Shown here piece by piece: positions 16,907-25,588 of a stretch of 37,683 nt of DNA. A model generated the notes under the pieces. That model did not search any database and was not told the DNA's origin. It saw only the letters and a list, made by a program, of their open reading frames with translations. How positions within the stretch are numbered: the first letter of the stretch is position 1; every line of letters starts with the position of its first letter. Source of the stretch: Cyanobacteria bacterium K_Offshore_surface_m2_239 (lineage in GTDB: Bacteria > Cyanobacteriota > Cyanobacteriia > PCC-6307 > Cyanobiaceae). The position numbers were made by a program, and so were the translations under genes. The stretch is taken from assembly GCA_016882305.1 (NCBI GenBank), contig VGQX01000010.1, forward strand, positions 1-37,683. Reading direction: 5' to 3'.

Positions 16907-16977
16907 CACCTGCACGTTTCGGGTGATGTCAGCCTTTTTGGGCCGCATCCCTGGCAGGTGGAAGGTCAACCCGAAAC
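16907..16977 (+). promoter_or_regulatory. Interleaved inverted repeats in the rpsB leader (candidate pseudoknot)
   Basis: Two pairs of complementary segments interleave: CACCTGC (16907-16913) with GCAGGTG (16954-16960), and GTTTCGGGT (16916-16924) with ACCCGAAAC (16969-16977). The order a-b-a'-b' is that of an H-type pseudoknot. The 9-base pairing ends 11 bases before the rpsB ATG, so it could control ribosome access. S2 is known to repress its own operon through the 5' leader in E. coli. The pairing is seen directly; autoregulation here is inference, and the 7-base pair alone could be chance. Confidence 0.45.
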
Positions 16978-16988
16978 CCCCCTGAACC

Positions 16989-17699
16989 ATGGCTGTCGTC
17001 ACGCTCGCCGAGATGATGGAGGCTGGTGCCCATTTTGGCCACCAGACTCGTCGCTGGAACCCCAAGATGTCGCGCTATATTTACTGCGCGCGCAACGGCG
17101 TTCACATTATTGATCTTGTGCAGACCGCCGTCTGCATGAACAACGCCTACAAGTGGGTGCGCAACGCTTCCCGCGGTGGCAAACGTTTTCTTTTTGTCGG
17201 CACCAAAAAGCAGGCTTCTGAGGTGATCGCTCAGGAGGCCACCCGCTGTGGCGCCGCCTATGTCAACCAGCGTTGGTTGGGCGGCATGCTCACCAACTGG
17301 AGCACCATGCGCGCTCGCATCGATCGCCTCAAGGACCTGGAGCGGATGGAGTCGTCGGGGGCGATTGCCATGCGCCCGAAGAAGGAGGCCGCTGTGTTGC
17401 GACGCGAGCTGGATCGCTTGCAGAAGTATCTCGGTGGCCTGAAGACCATGCGCCGCCTCCCCGATGTGGTTGTGCTTGTCGATCAGCGACGTGAGACCAA
17501 CGCCGTTCTCGAATGCCGCAAGCTGGACATTCCCCTGGTGTCCATGCTGGACACCAACTGCGATCCGGATCTCTGCGACGTGCCGATTCCTTGCAACGAT
17601 GACGCGGTGCGTTCGGTGCAGCTTGTTCTCGGCCGCCTGGCCGACGCCATCAACGAAGGTCGCCACGGCTCCCAAGATCGCACCGAGGAGGAGGGCTGA
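16989..17699 (+). CDS. rpsB: 30S ribosomal protein S2
   Basis: A 236-residue S2 protein, needed for late 30S assembly and S1 binding. Recognisable parts are [20 protein letters not shown], the [19 protein letters not shown]-like block at 25-40, [26 protein letters not shown], and [20 protein letters not shown] then the [11 protein letters not shown] block near the C-terminus. Length is normal. Start ATG 16989 gives the canonical [13 protein letters not shown]. tsf follows after 55 bases, the classical rpsB-tsf order. A candidate regulatory structure lies in its 118-base leader. Confidence 0.97.
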   Translation: MAVVTLAEMMEAGAHFGHQTRRWNPKMSRYIYCARNGVHIIDLVQTAVCMNNAYKWVRNASRGGKRFLFVGTKKQASEVIAQEATRCGAAYVNQRWLGGMLTNWSTMRARIDRLKDLERMESSGAIAMRPKKEAAVLRRELDRLQKYLGGLKTMRRLPDVVVLVDQRRETNAVLECRKLDIPLVSMLDTNCDPDLCDVPIPCNDDAVRSVQLVLGRLADAINEGRHGSQDRTEEEG

Positions 17700-17754
17700 G
17701 CCCTCTATTCTTCAGACTTTTTTCGATTGTCATCCGCTTCCCTCCACCTTTCCC

Positions 17755-18414
17755 ATGGCTGAGATCAGCGCCAAGCTTGTCAAAGACCTGCGCGACAAAA
17801 CGGGCGCAGGCATGATGGATTGCAAAAAAGCCCTCAAAGAAACCTCCGGCGACATCCCCAAGGCCATCGAATGGCTGCGGCAGAAAGGAATCGCCAGCGC
17901 GGAGAAAAAAGCTGGCCGCACCGCCGCTGAGGGCATGGTGGGCAGTTACATTCACACTGGCGGTCGCGTGGGAGTCCTGGTCGAGGTGAACTGTGAAACC
18001 GACTTCGTGGCTCGTGGTGACTTGTTTCAAGAACTTGTTCGCAACGTGGCCATGCAGATCGCGGCCTGTCCCAATGTGGAATACGTAAGCGTGGATGAGA
18101 TCCCCGAAGCGGTTGTGGAGCGGGAAAAATCCATTGAAATGGGACGGGATGATCTGGCCGGCAAGAAGGAGGAGATGAAAGCCAAGATCGTTGAAGGTCG
18201 TATCGGCAAGCGATTGAAAGAATTGGCTCTCCTTGACCAACCCTTCATCCGCGACAACAGTCTCACGCTGGGTGAGCTTGTGAAGCAAACCTCCGGCAAG
18301 ACAGGCGAAAACATTCGCGTGCGCCGTTTCACCCGCTACACCCTGGGCGAAGGGATCGAGGTGGAAGAGAGCGATTTCGCCGCCGAGGTCGCCGCCATGG
18401 GCAAGGCGGCCTGA
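17755..18414 (+). CDS. tsf: Translation elongation factor Ts
   Basis: A 219-residue EF-Ts, the nucleotide exchange factor for EF-Tu. The N-terminal UBA-like module [22 protein letters not shown], the core TDFVAR-type motif in [16 protein letters not shown] (the TDF motif that reaches the EF-Tu Mg site) and the C-terminal [15 protein letters not shown] are present. This is the short cyanobacterial/chloroplast-like form with one core repeat rather than the about 280-residue E. coli form. ATG 17755 is the canonical start ([10 protein letters not shown]). The next gene starts with GTG one base after the tsf stop, so at least tsf and that gene are coupled. Confidence 0.97.
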   Translation: MAEISAKLVKDLRDKTGAGMMDCKKALKETSGDIPKAIEWLRQKGIASAEKKAGRTAAEGMVGSYIHTGGRVGVLVEVNCETDFVARGDLFQELVRNVAMQIAACPNVEYVSVDEIPEAVVEREKSIEMGRDDLAGKKEEMKAKIVEGRIGKRLKELALLDQPFIRDNSLTLGELVKQTSGKTGENIRVRRFTRYTLGEGIEVEESDFAAEVAAMGKAA

Positions 18415-18415
18415 G

Positions 18416-19540
18416 GTGGGGGAGCCTGCCGGTTCCGCCTCCCATCCCCTCGGAGCACTCCAGGCCAGTCTGGAACAGCAGATTCCTCAGCTCTACCGCG
18501 AACTGGCCCTGTATCTGCAAGTCCTGCGCGAGGTGCTTCCCGCCAGCCTCGATCAGGCCTGCGCCACCCTCGCCACCCAGGTGCATCCCCGGCGTTACAA
18601 CCGCCTGCCGCCACGGGTGCGGCAACAGTTGCATCTCCGCCTGAAACGGCTCGTCGACAGTTGTTGTTCCTTGCTCACTGTGGAACAACTGCAGGGTCTC
18701 GCCAGCCAGATGGCGCGGGAACGTCAGCGTCTGGCGTTGCGGGCCCTGGCTGGGGCGGTGGGCGAGGGCGAAGAGGAGGAGGACGAGAGCGAGAGCGAGG
18801 GTGAGGAGGACGAGGCTGAGGCGTCGGAGGTGGAGTCGGAACGGGCGTTTTCGGAGGCCTCGGCCTCCTCCCTCCCCCAGGGTTCGGTCCAGCTCAACCT
18901 GGCGCCTCCCCTCTCCACCTCCTCCTTGGCTTGGGCACCCCTTCGGCCGGACTCCACGCCGTCAGAGCGCTCCGCTGACGGTGAGTCGGAGGACGACACC
19001 CCTCCTTGGGTCGCCGCCTGGATCGCGGAAGAGCTCTCCACCTCGATCGACGGCTCGTCCACGGGGGAGACGCTCTGGTCCGAGGGCCAGCTCCCCAGGG
19101 ATCCGGTGCGGCTGTTGCACTGGCTGGAGGGTCTCGACGTGGCCCTTCACCGTCGCCTGCGCAACCTCTCCCATGGCGCCAACATCGAGTTGACGCGCGC
19201 CGGGCTGCTCCCCGCCGTGCTGCCTGTGCGCCTGATGGATTCCGTGCTCAGCGGCCAGATCGAATCCCATGGCGCCCCGCCCAATCTGTTGCGCCTGCCG
19301 CTGCTGCCCCATGAGGCCGGCCGCCATCTCCATGCTCCCCTCGGCGTGCTGCTGCGCACGGTGGATCTGGAAATGGAACAACCCCGGCTGCGCACCTGCC
19401 GCCAACGGCTCCTGCGGCGGCGCCAGGAGATTCTCAAAATGGCGGAGTCTTACCAACGCCTGCAGCATCGTCTTCAGGTCCAAAACGCCGAACGCCTGTG
19501 GCGTCACGACAGCCAGCTGAACCCGTCCGAGGGGATCTGA
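18416..19540 (+). CDS. Conserved-context hypothetical protein with acidic linker
   Basis: A 374-residue protein I cannot assign to a named family. Residues 1-115 look helical (LEQQIPQLYRELALYLQVLR onward) and contain an Arg-rich patch; residues about 120-150 are a run of Glu, Asp and Ser; about 150-210 is Ser/Pro-rich and probably disordered; about 225-374 is again helical (LLHWLEGLDVALHRRLRNLS, then a basic coiled-coil-like C-terminus). It starts with GTG one base after tsf and ends 43 bases inside the recG frame, so it is embedded in a translation/recombination operon. I recall proteins of this kind between tsf and recG in picocyanobacteria. The two-domain layout with a flexible acidic linker suggests a scaffold or nucleic-acid-associated protein, which is inference. 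Confidence 0.75.
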   Translation: MGEPAGSASHPLGALQASLEQQIPQLYRELALYLQVLREVLPASLDQACATLATQVHPRRYNRLPPRVRQQLHLRLKRLVDSCCSLLTVEQLQGLASQMARERQRLALRALAGAVGEGEEEEDESESEGEEDEAEASEVESERAFSEASASSLPQGSVQLNLAPPLSTSSLAWAPLRPDSTPSERSADGESEDDTPPWVAAWIAEELSTSIDGSSTGETLWSEGQLPRDPVRLLHWLEGLDVALHRRLRNLSHGANIELTRAGLLPAVLPVRLMDSVLSGQIESHGAPPNLLRLPLLPHEAGRHLHAPLGVLLRTVDLEMEQPRLRTCRQRLLRRRQEILKMAESYQRLQHRLQVQNAERLWRHDSQLNPSEGI

Positions 19541-22020
19541 CCCCGACTCCGCCAGACCTCAGGGCCTGGTGTGTTCCCCTGCAAAAGGCCTGTGAGCTGG
19601 AGGCGGAACGCGGCTTCGGTGATCTGCGCGGCCGCGCCGACACCTTCAGCGGTTTCGTGCGACGCAGCCTCAGCGCCCCGCCAGCGGAGCTTGGAGAGCC
19701 GGAGGAGCGTCAGCTGGCCGTCTTGCGGCAGGGCTTCGATCGCTACGAGCAACTCAGCGCCTCCCAGCGTCAGCGCCTGGTCTGCCAGTTGCGCCAAGGA
19801 CTGCACGCCCTTCAGTGCCGCTTCCGCCCGCCGCCGACCGTGGCGCCCCCGCGCTTGCGCCTGTTGTCCTCCCCTGCGGGCAGCAAGACCCCCGCAGACG
19901 GTCGCCGCCTCGAACCCTCCAGCCCTTTGGGGCAGGTGCCCGGCATCGGTCCGAAGACGGCCACCCGCCTGGCCGCTTTGGGGCTGTTTCTGGTGGAGGA
20001 TCTCCTGCGCCATTACCCCCGCGACTATCTCAACTACGCCCATCTGGTGCGCATCGCCGCTCTGGAGGCGGGGGGAACCGCCACCGTGGTGGCCACCGTG
20101 CGTCGCTGCACCACGTTCATCAGCCCCAAGAATCCCAATCTCTCCATCCTTGAGCTGCAGGTGCGGGATTGCACCGGTCACCTGCGGGTGACGCGTTTTT
20201 TTGCCGGTCGCCGCTTCGCGTCACCGGGTTGGCTGAAGAGTCAGGCGCGGCTCTACCCCCCGGGCTGCACCGTGGCCGTGAGTGGTCTTGTCCGGGATGG
20301 CCCCCGGGGGCTCTCCATCCATGACCCGTTGATCGAGGTGCTGGAGAGCCCGTCCAGCCCCGTGCGTTCCGACACCATCGGACGCCTGGTGCCGGTCTAC
20401 GCCCTCACGGAAGGCCTCACGGCGGAGACGTTGCGACAGGCCATCGCCCGGGTCCTGCCCCTGGTGGGGCATTGGCCCGATCCCTTGCCCGCGCCCTTGC
20501 GGGCGGGGATCGCTGGACTGCTGCCGCGGACGGAAGCGGTGGAGCAGATTCATCGCCCCAGCGATCCCGCGCGGTTGCAGCAGGCCCGTCGCCGGCTGGT
20601 GTTTGATGAATTTCTCCTGTTGCAGTTGGCCCTTGGGCGCCGGCGTGAGCGGCTGAAGTCCCGGGCCGCTCCACCGCTCCTCAGCGACGACGGTCAAGAG
20701 AGCCTGCTTGCCCGCTTTCTCGCCCTCCTCCCCTTCCCCCTCACGGCCGCCCAGAGCCGCGTGCTGGCGGAGATTCGCCAGGATCTGGCCCAACCCCAGC
20801 CCATGGCGCGCCTGCTCCAGGGGGATGTGGGCAGCGGCAAGACCGTGGTGGCCCTGGCGGCGCTGTTGACCGCCATCGAATCGGGTTGCCAGGGCGCTCT
20901 GATGGCTCCCACCGAGGTGTTGGCGGAGCAACATCTGCGCAAGCTGGCTCCCTGGTTGGACCAACTGCACATCAGCTCGGCCCTGCTCACCGGGTCCACG
21001 CCCACCCGGCGACGACGCCAGTTGCTGCGAGATCTGATCAATGGCCAACTCCACCTCCTGGTGGGGACCCACGCCCTCCTGGAGGATCCGGTGCAATTCG
21101 AGCGCTTGGGCCTGGTGGTCGTCGATGAACAGCATCGCTTCGGCGTTCGCCAGCGCAATCGGCTCCTGGCCAAGGGCCTGCAGCCCCACCTGCTGACGAT
21201 GACCGCCACGCCCATCCCCCGCACCCTGGCCCTCTCCGTGCATGGCGATTTGGACGTGAGCCAGATCGATGAGCTGCCGCCCGGCCGCACCCCGGTGCGC
21301 ACCCGCCTGCTGCGGGAGGAGGAGCGGCCTCAGGCCTGGCGGCTGATCCGCGAGCAGGTGGCTCTGGGCCAGCGGGCCTATGTGGTGCTCCCCCTCGTGG
21401 AAGACAGCGAGAAGCTGGAGCTCCGTTCCGCCGTGGAGGTGCACCGCCAATTGGCGGAGGAGGAGTTCGCCGATCTGTCGGTGGGCCTGCTGCACGGCAG
21501 GCTCTCCAGCGAGGAGAAGCAGCGGGCCCTGGAAGCTTTCGCGACGGGGGCCACCCGGGTGTTGGTGAGCACCACGGTGGTGGAGGTGGGGGTGGATGTG
21601 CCCGAGGCCAGCGTCATGGTCATTGAGCATGCGGAGCGCTTCGGTTTGGCCCAGCTCCATCAACTGCGCGGTCGTGTGGGGCGCGGCGCCGCTGTTTCCC
21701 ACTGCTTGCTGATCCACGCCAGCGGCAGTCCGCTGGCACGTCAGCGGCTGGAGGTTTTGGTTCGCAGCAGCGATGGTTTCGAGATCGCGGAGATGGATCT
21801 GCGTCTGCGAGGGCCGGGTCAGATGCTCGGCACCGCCCAGTCGGGTTTGCCAGATCTGGCGCTGGCTTCCCTCAGCGAGGACGGTGAGGTGTTGGAGGAC
21901 GCCCGGCGGGTGGCGCGTCAGCTGCTGGAGCGGGACCCTGCTTTGGCTGGGGCGCCCGTGTTGCGGCAGGCGCTGGAGGCTCAGCGGCAGCGGTTTCTGG
22001 AGGCGGCGCAACTGAATTGA
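19498..22020 (+). CDS. recG: ATP-dependent DNA helicase RecG
   Basis: An 840-residue RecG, which remodels stalled replication forks and branch-migrates Holliday junctions. A cyanobacterial N-terminal extension (about 1-140) precedes the wedge/OB region, which begins at PLGQVPGIGPKTATRLAALG. Helicase motifs: I GDVGSGKT (442-449), Ia APTEVLAEQH, II DEQH (543-546), III TMTATPIPRT, V/VI GVDVPEASVMVIEHAERFGLAQLHQLRGRVGRG divided over two motifs. The TRG region LRGPGQMLGTAQSGLP follows. The start is uncertain: GTG 19498 (overlap of 43 bases with the upstream gene) or GTG 19570 would both keep the conserved LQKACELEAERGFGDLRGR block in whole or part. It closes the rpsB-tsf-orf-recG run. Confidence 0.94.
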   Translation: MASRQPAEPVRGDLTPTPPDLRAWCVPLQKACELEAERGFGDLRGRADTFSGFVRRSLSAPPAELGEPEERQLAVLRQGFDRYEQLSASQRQRLVCQLRQGLHALQCRFRPPPTVAPPRLRLLSSPAGSKTPADGRRLEPSSPLGQVPGIGPKTATRLAALGLFLVEDLLRHYPRDYLNYAHLVRIAALEAGGTATVVATVRRCTTFISPKNPNLSILELQVRDCTGHLRVTRFFAGRRFASPGWLKSQARLYPPGCTVAVSGLVRDGPRGLSIHDPLIEVLESPSSPVRSDTIGRLVPVYALTEGLTAETLRQAIARVLPLVGHWPDPLPAPLRAGIAGLLPRTEAVEQIHRPSDPARLQQARRRLVFDEFLLLQLALGRRRERLKSRAAPPLLSDDGQESLLARFLALLPFPLTAAQSRVLAEIRQDLAQPQPMARLLQGDVGSGKTVVALAALLTAIESGCQGALMAPTEVLAEQHLRKLAPWLDQLHISSALLTGSTPTRRRRQLLRDLINGQLHLLVGTHALLEDPVQFERLGLVVVDEQHRFGVRQRNRLLAKGLQPHLLTMTATPIPRTLALSVHGDLDVSQIDELPPGRTPVRTRLLREEERPQAWRLIREQVALGQRAYVVLPLVEDSEKLELRSAVEVHRQLAEEEFADLSVGLLHGRLSSEEKQRALEAFATGATRVLVSTTVVEVGVDVPEASVMVIEHAERFGLAQLHQLRGRVGRGAAVSHCLLIHASGSPLARQRLEVLVRSSDGFEIAEMDLRLRGPGQMLGTAQSGLPDLALASLSEDGEVLEDARRVARQLLERDPALAGAPVLRQALEAQRQRFLEAAQLN

Positions 22021-22077
22021 GCGCCCGCGGCAAGCGGCGACGCGTGGCCCTACCCTCAGCCCACCGCCGCGGAGGCC

Positions 22078-22860
22078 ATGGCGCGTCGCCCTTGGAGCTC
22101 GATTCCGATTCTGGACGGGAGGGAGCCCCTGCTCCCTCTCCCCTCTCCGCTGCACCGCCTCGAACCCCACCCCTATGCCTCCCTGGGGGCGCCTTATGGA
22201 CCAGAGGCCTGCCCTTTTCGCCTGCGTCAGGGGGTGGTGGCGCGTCTCCTGCGCGCCCAGCGTCTCCTCCACGACCATGAGCCCGGTTGGCGGCTGGCGA
22301 TCTTTGACGCCTGGCGGCCCGTGGCGGTGCAGCGCTTCATGGTGGCCCACGCTGTGGCCCAGACCTGCCGAGAGCGGGGGCTGGATCCGGAGGGGGCAGG
22401 GCCGGCTTGGGAGGAGGTTCGGGAGGAGGTGGCCGCGTTCTGGGCCCCTCCCAGCGAGGATCCCGCCACGCCCCCGCCCCACAGCACGGGCGGCGCGGTG
22501 GATCTGACCCTGGCTGGCGCCAATGGCGAGCCGTTGGACATGGGCGGCGCCATCGATGCCATCGGTCCCGTGTCCCACCCCCATCACCACGCAGCTGCGG
22601 CAGCGGCGGATCCCGCCAGCGAAGCGGCCCGCTGGCATCGGCGGCGGAGGCTTCTGGCTGACGTGATGATCGCCGCGGGCTTTGCCCAACATCCAGGCGA
22701 ATGGTGGCATTTCAGCTGGGGAGACCAACTCTGGGCCTGGCGCACCGGTCACCCTCTGGCGGTTTACGGCCGCGTTGGCGATGAAGCGGCGGCTGGTGTC
22801 ACCGTTGGAGAGCTGGAGGGCGGCGACAGCTGGAGTTCTGTGGCCAGGGAGGAGGCCTGA
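22078..22860 (+). CDS. VanX-like D-alanyl-D-alanine dipeptidase family protein
   Basis: A 260-residue M15D-type zinc dipeptidase. It has the Arg of the family in FDAWRPVAVQ (R80), the zinc/catalytic motif SxHxxGxAxD as H135 and D142 in PHSTGGAVDLTL, and the ExxH motif with E208 and H211 in PGEWWHFSWGDQ. All catalytic positions are present, so it is likely active on D-Ala-D-Ala or a related dipeptide, probably for wall recycling rather than antibiotic resistance because no vanH, vanA or vanS/R genes are nearby. There is no obvious signal peptide, which fits a cytoplasmic enzyme. The last 97 bases overlap the convergent hypothetical gene. Confidence 0.87.
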   Translation: MARRPWSSIPILDGREPLLPLPSPLHRLEPHPYASLGAPYGPEACPFRLRQGVVARLLRAQRLLHDHEPGWRLAIFDAWRPVAVQRFMVAHAVAQTCRERGLDPEGAGPAWEEVREEVAAFWAPPSEDPATPPPHSTGGAVDLTLAGANGEPLDMGGAIDAIGPVSHPHHHAAAAAADPASEAARWHRRRRLLADVMIAAGFAQHPGEWWHFSWGDQLWAWRTGHPLAVYGRVGDEAAAGVTVGELEGGDSWSSVAREEA

Positions 22861-23234
22861 GACGGACTGAGGAGTCCCCTGGCCTGGCAGTTCCGCAGCG
22901 TGTCCAGCGTCATGGCGGCCTGCAGTTGACGCAGACGTTCCTGCACCACAGGGGGTTGATCCTCCCAGGGGAGAAGGTTGGCTTTGTAGGCCCGACGAAT
23001 CACCTCCGCCTGACAGGTTTCCAGATCCGGGTCATAGCGTTTGGGCTCGGTCCAGCCCGGCAGAGGCGCACCGGAAGCCACCAGGAGAATCCCCAGCAGC
23101 AGAGGCCTCAGGGGGAGGAGCCAGCCCCCCGACGCGTCCCCGAGGCGGGGGCCGGTGACCCGCGCGCACGAGAGGATCCCCTCGTGCCCCTGGATGGCCT
23201 GACGGCGTCCCATGGCTGGTGGCAGGCGTTTCAT
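22764..23234 (-). CDS. Hypothetical secreted or anchored protein
   Basis: A 156-residue protein of unknown function. A hydrophobic stretch (LLPLRPLLLGILLVASGAPL, about residues 40-59) preceded by basic residues could be a late signal peptide or anchor. The following domain, with YDPDLETCQAEVIRRAYKAN and two Cys (C-x-A-E-V and NCQARGLL), is mostly helical and may be disulfide-bonded outside the membrane. The tail is Ser/Pro/Thr-rich and is encoded opposite the end of the VanX-like gene, overlapping it by 97 bases. ATG 23234 is chosen; ATG 23213 would bring the hydrophobic segment nearer to the N-terminus. It is divergent from glyS. Confidence 0.6.
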   Translation of the reverse strand: MKRLPPAMGRRQAIQGHEGILSCARVTGPRLGDASGGWLLPLRPLLLGILLVASGAPLPGWTEPKRYDPDLETCQAEVIRRAYKANLLPWEDQPPVVQERLRQLQAAMTLDTLRNCQARGLLSPSQASSLATELQLSPPSSSPTVTPAAASSPTRP

Positions 23235-23410
23235 CGCGGCGAGCCAGATGTGTGGCGTTGAGGCATTGTGACGGTTGACGCAAGCGGTCCGAGGCCCGTG
23301 CCACGGTCCACGGAGGTCACCCGGTCCAGAGCGTCCGCGCCCTTCAGCGCTTCCAAGCTGTCCACGCTTCCATAAAGTCACAGCAGCTCACCTGCGCCTT
23401 GGCGCCCTGG

Positions 23411-25588
23411 ATGGCCTGTTTTGTGTTGGAGATCGGAACGGAGGAGTTGCCGGCGGACTTTGCTCGCCTGGCCCTTCCCCAACTGGAGCGCCAGCTGCGC
23501 GAGGACCTGGCGAGCTGCCACCTTCCCTATGACTCGCTGAGCGCCACGAGCACGCCGCGCCGGCTGGCCGTGCGGGTGGAGGGCTTGCCACCGCGCCAGG
23601 AGGATTCCCTCCAGGAGCACAAGGGGCCACCCGCCCAGCTGGCTTTTCGGGATGGCAAGCCCACGCCGGCAGCGGAGGGTTTTGCCAAACGTTGCGGCCT
23701 GACGGTGGACCAGCTGGAGGTCCGCGAGACCGCAAAAGGCCCGTTCGTTTATGCGTGTACCCGCCAACCGGGCCGGGAGACGGCTGAGGTGTTGGCGTCC
23801 TTCATTCCCGGCTGGATCTGGGGTCTCCAGGGGCGTCGTTTCATGCGGTGGGGGTCAGGAGAAAGCCGGTTCAGCCGGCCTGTTCGCTGGTTGGTGGCCC
23901 TGCTCGATCGGGAGATCATCCCTGTGGTGCTCGCGGAGTGCGATCCACCCATTCGGAGCGATCGCTTGACCCGGGGCCATCGCCTTCGACCGGAGGTGGT
24001 GTCCATTCCCGCCGCCGGAAGCTACAGCGACATCCTGGAGGCGGCGGATGTTCAGGTGGATCGCGGCGCTCGGGCGGCCCAGATTCGCCTGCAGCTGGAG
24101 GCGGCTGCGCACGAGCTTGGTGGCTGTCTGGATCTGCCGGAATCGTTGTTCGAAGAGCTGGTTGATCTTGTGGAACATCCACGGGTCATCACGGGCCTGA
24201 TTGACAGTGCCTTCCTGTCCCTGCCTCCAGAGGTGCTCAGCACGGTGATGCGAGCCCATCAACGTTATGTGCCGCTCTTGACCTCGGAAGAGCCCAGCGA
24301 TCCCTTGTCACTGAGCGCTGAGGGGACGCTGCTTCCCCGTTTTCTCTGCGTGAGCGATGGACTGGCGGAAGCTGAGGCCACGGTGAAGCGCGGCAATGAG
24401 CGTGTGCTGCGCGCCCGCCTTGCTGATGCGGCCTTCTTCCTCAAGGCTGATCATGCGGTTCCCAGCATTGATCGCCGGGAAGCTCTGGCGCATGTCACCT
24501 TTGCCGAAGGCTTGGGCCATCTGCTGGACCGCACTGAACGCCTTGAGTGGTGCACCGATGTCTTGTTGGAGTCCCTCAGCGTGCCGGAAGAGGCGGCTCC
24601 CGTCGCTCGACGGGCCGCCCATCTCTGCAAGCATGATCTGGTCAGCCAAATTGTGGGTGAATTTCCTGAGCTGCAGGGGATCATGGGAGCCAAGTATCTT
24701 CTTTCTGAGGGAGAGAAGGAAGATGTTGCCCAAGCCGTTTTCGAGCATTATCGTCCCCGTGGCGCTGGAGATGCTCTCCCCGATTCCGCAGCCGGTGCGG
24801 TTGTAGCTCTGGCTGAGAGACTCGAATTATTGCTGAGCATTTTCTGCAAAGGCGAAAGGCCGAGCGGCTCGTCTGATCCCTATGGCCTCAGGCGTGCTGG
24901 AAATGGCATCTTTCAAATCCTCTGGCATCAGGATTGGGAACTCGACCTTGCCAAGATGTTGGCTCGCGGTGCCACCCGCTGGCAGAGCTTATTTCCCTCC
25001 TTCAAGATAGAGCCTGGTCAACTTCTGGATGATCTTACAGACTTTTTCCAGCAGCGCTTGGCGAGTCTTCTTGAGGAAGATGGCTTCGATCCCGACATTG
25101 TGCGTGCCATTGTCAGTCGATCTCAAGGTGTTCAGAATGGCATTCAGAATGGCATTCAGAATATTCGTGATGCTCGTGATCGATCTCAGTTGCTTCAATC
25201 CCTTAGAAGCAAAGGACAGTTGGCCCCGATCCAGGCTGCTGTCCAGAGAGCTGCACGCTTGGCTGACAAGGGCGACCTATCACGGCAGATCCTTTCCCCG
25301 GATGATGTTGTTGATCCCAGCCTCTTTGAACGTCAAAGCGAAGTTTGTCTCCTGCAGATTCTACAAAAACTTCGTGAGCCAGCCCAAAGTATTGAGCGAA
25401 AAAAATACACTCAACTAGCCCAAGGATTAGAAGAGAGTTCAGCAGTTCTATCCGCTTTCTTTGATGGCTCAGATAGTGTCATGGTGATGTGTGATGATCT
25501 TGACCGCCAAAAAAACCGTTTGCATTTATTGAGTGTTCTCAGGAATCAAGCAAACGTGCTGGCACGCTTTGAAGAATTGGATAGTTAG
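23411..25588 (+). CDS. glyS: Glycine--tRNA ligase beta subunit
   Basis: A 725-residue beta subunit of the heterotetrameric glycyl-tRNA synthetase; it binds tRNA-Gly and works with GlyQ, which is not in the window. The N-terminal FVLEIGTEELPADF, MRWGSGESRFSRPVRW, LVEHPRVITGLIDSAFLSLP and VLRARLADAAFFLKAD are signature blocks, and DPYGLRRAGNGI marks the catalytic-like helical domain. The C-terminal anticodon-binding-like part is present and in frame. ATG 23411 (MACFVLEIGTEE) is preferred to the TTG at 23399. Two oddities: GC content falls from about 72% (one line near 23.6 kb) to 40% (line 25381-25440), and a 12-base tandem repeat adds NGIQNGIQN near residue 575-583, where the family usually has a short linker. 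The gene appears intact. Confidence 0.94.
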   Translation: MACFVLEIGTEELPADFARLALPQLERQLREDLASCHLPYDSLSATSTPRRLAVRVEGLPPRQEDSLQEHKGPPAQLAFRDGKPTPAAEGFAKRCGLTVDQLEVRETAKGPFVYACTRQPGRETAEVLASFIPGWIWGLQGRRFMRWGSGESRFSRPVRWLVALLDREIIPVVLAECDPPIRSDRLTRGHRLRPEVVSIPAAGSYSDILEAADVQVDRGARAAQIRLQLEAAAHELGGCLDLPESLFEELVDLVEHPRVITGLIDSAFLSLPPEVLSTVMRAHQRYVPLLTSEEPSDPLSLSAEGTLLPRFLCVSDGLAEAEATVKRGNERVLRARLADAAFFLKADHAVPSIDRREALAHVTFAEGLGHLLDRTERLEWCTDVLLESLSVPEEAAPVARRAAHLCKHDLVSQIVGEFPELQGIMGAKYLLSEGEKEDVAQAVFEHYRPRGAGDALPDSAAGAVVALAERLELLLSIFCKGERPSGSSDPYGLRRAGNGIFQILWHQDWELDLAKMLARGATRWQSLFPSFKIEPGQLLDDLTDFFQQRLASLLEEDGFDPDIVRAIVSRSQGVQNGIQNGIQNIRDARDRSQLLQSLRSKGQLAPIQAAVQRAARLADKGDLSRQILSPDDVVDPSLFERQSEVCLLQILQKLREPAQSIERKKYTQLAQGLEESSAVLSAFFDGSDSVMVMCDDLDRQKNRLHLLSVLRNQANVLARFEELDS
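25131..25162 (+). repeat. 12-base tandem repeat inside glyS
   Basis: TTCAGAATGGCA occurs at 25131-25142 and 25143-25154, followed by the partial unit TTCAGAAT (25155-25162). Being a multiple of three it keeps the frame and encodes the repeated tetrapeptide QNGI. This looks like a recent slippage expansion in a surface loop of the glycyl-tRNA synthetase beta subunit. Confidence 0.9.

Noticed and set aside
20221-22752. 843-residue minus-strand open frame opposite recG
   Set aside because: Antisense shadow: Gln/His/Gly-rich composition without domains; RecG is clear on the other strand.
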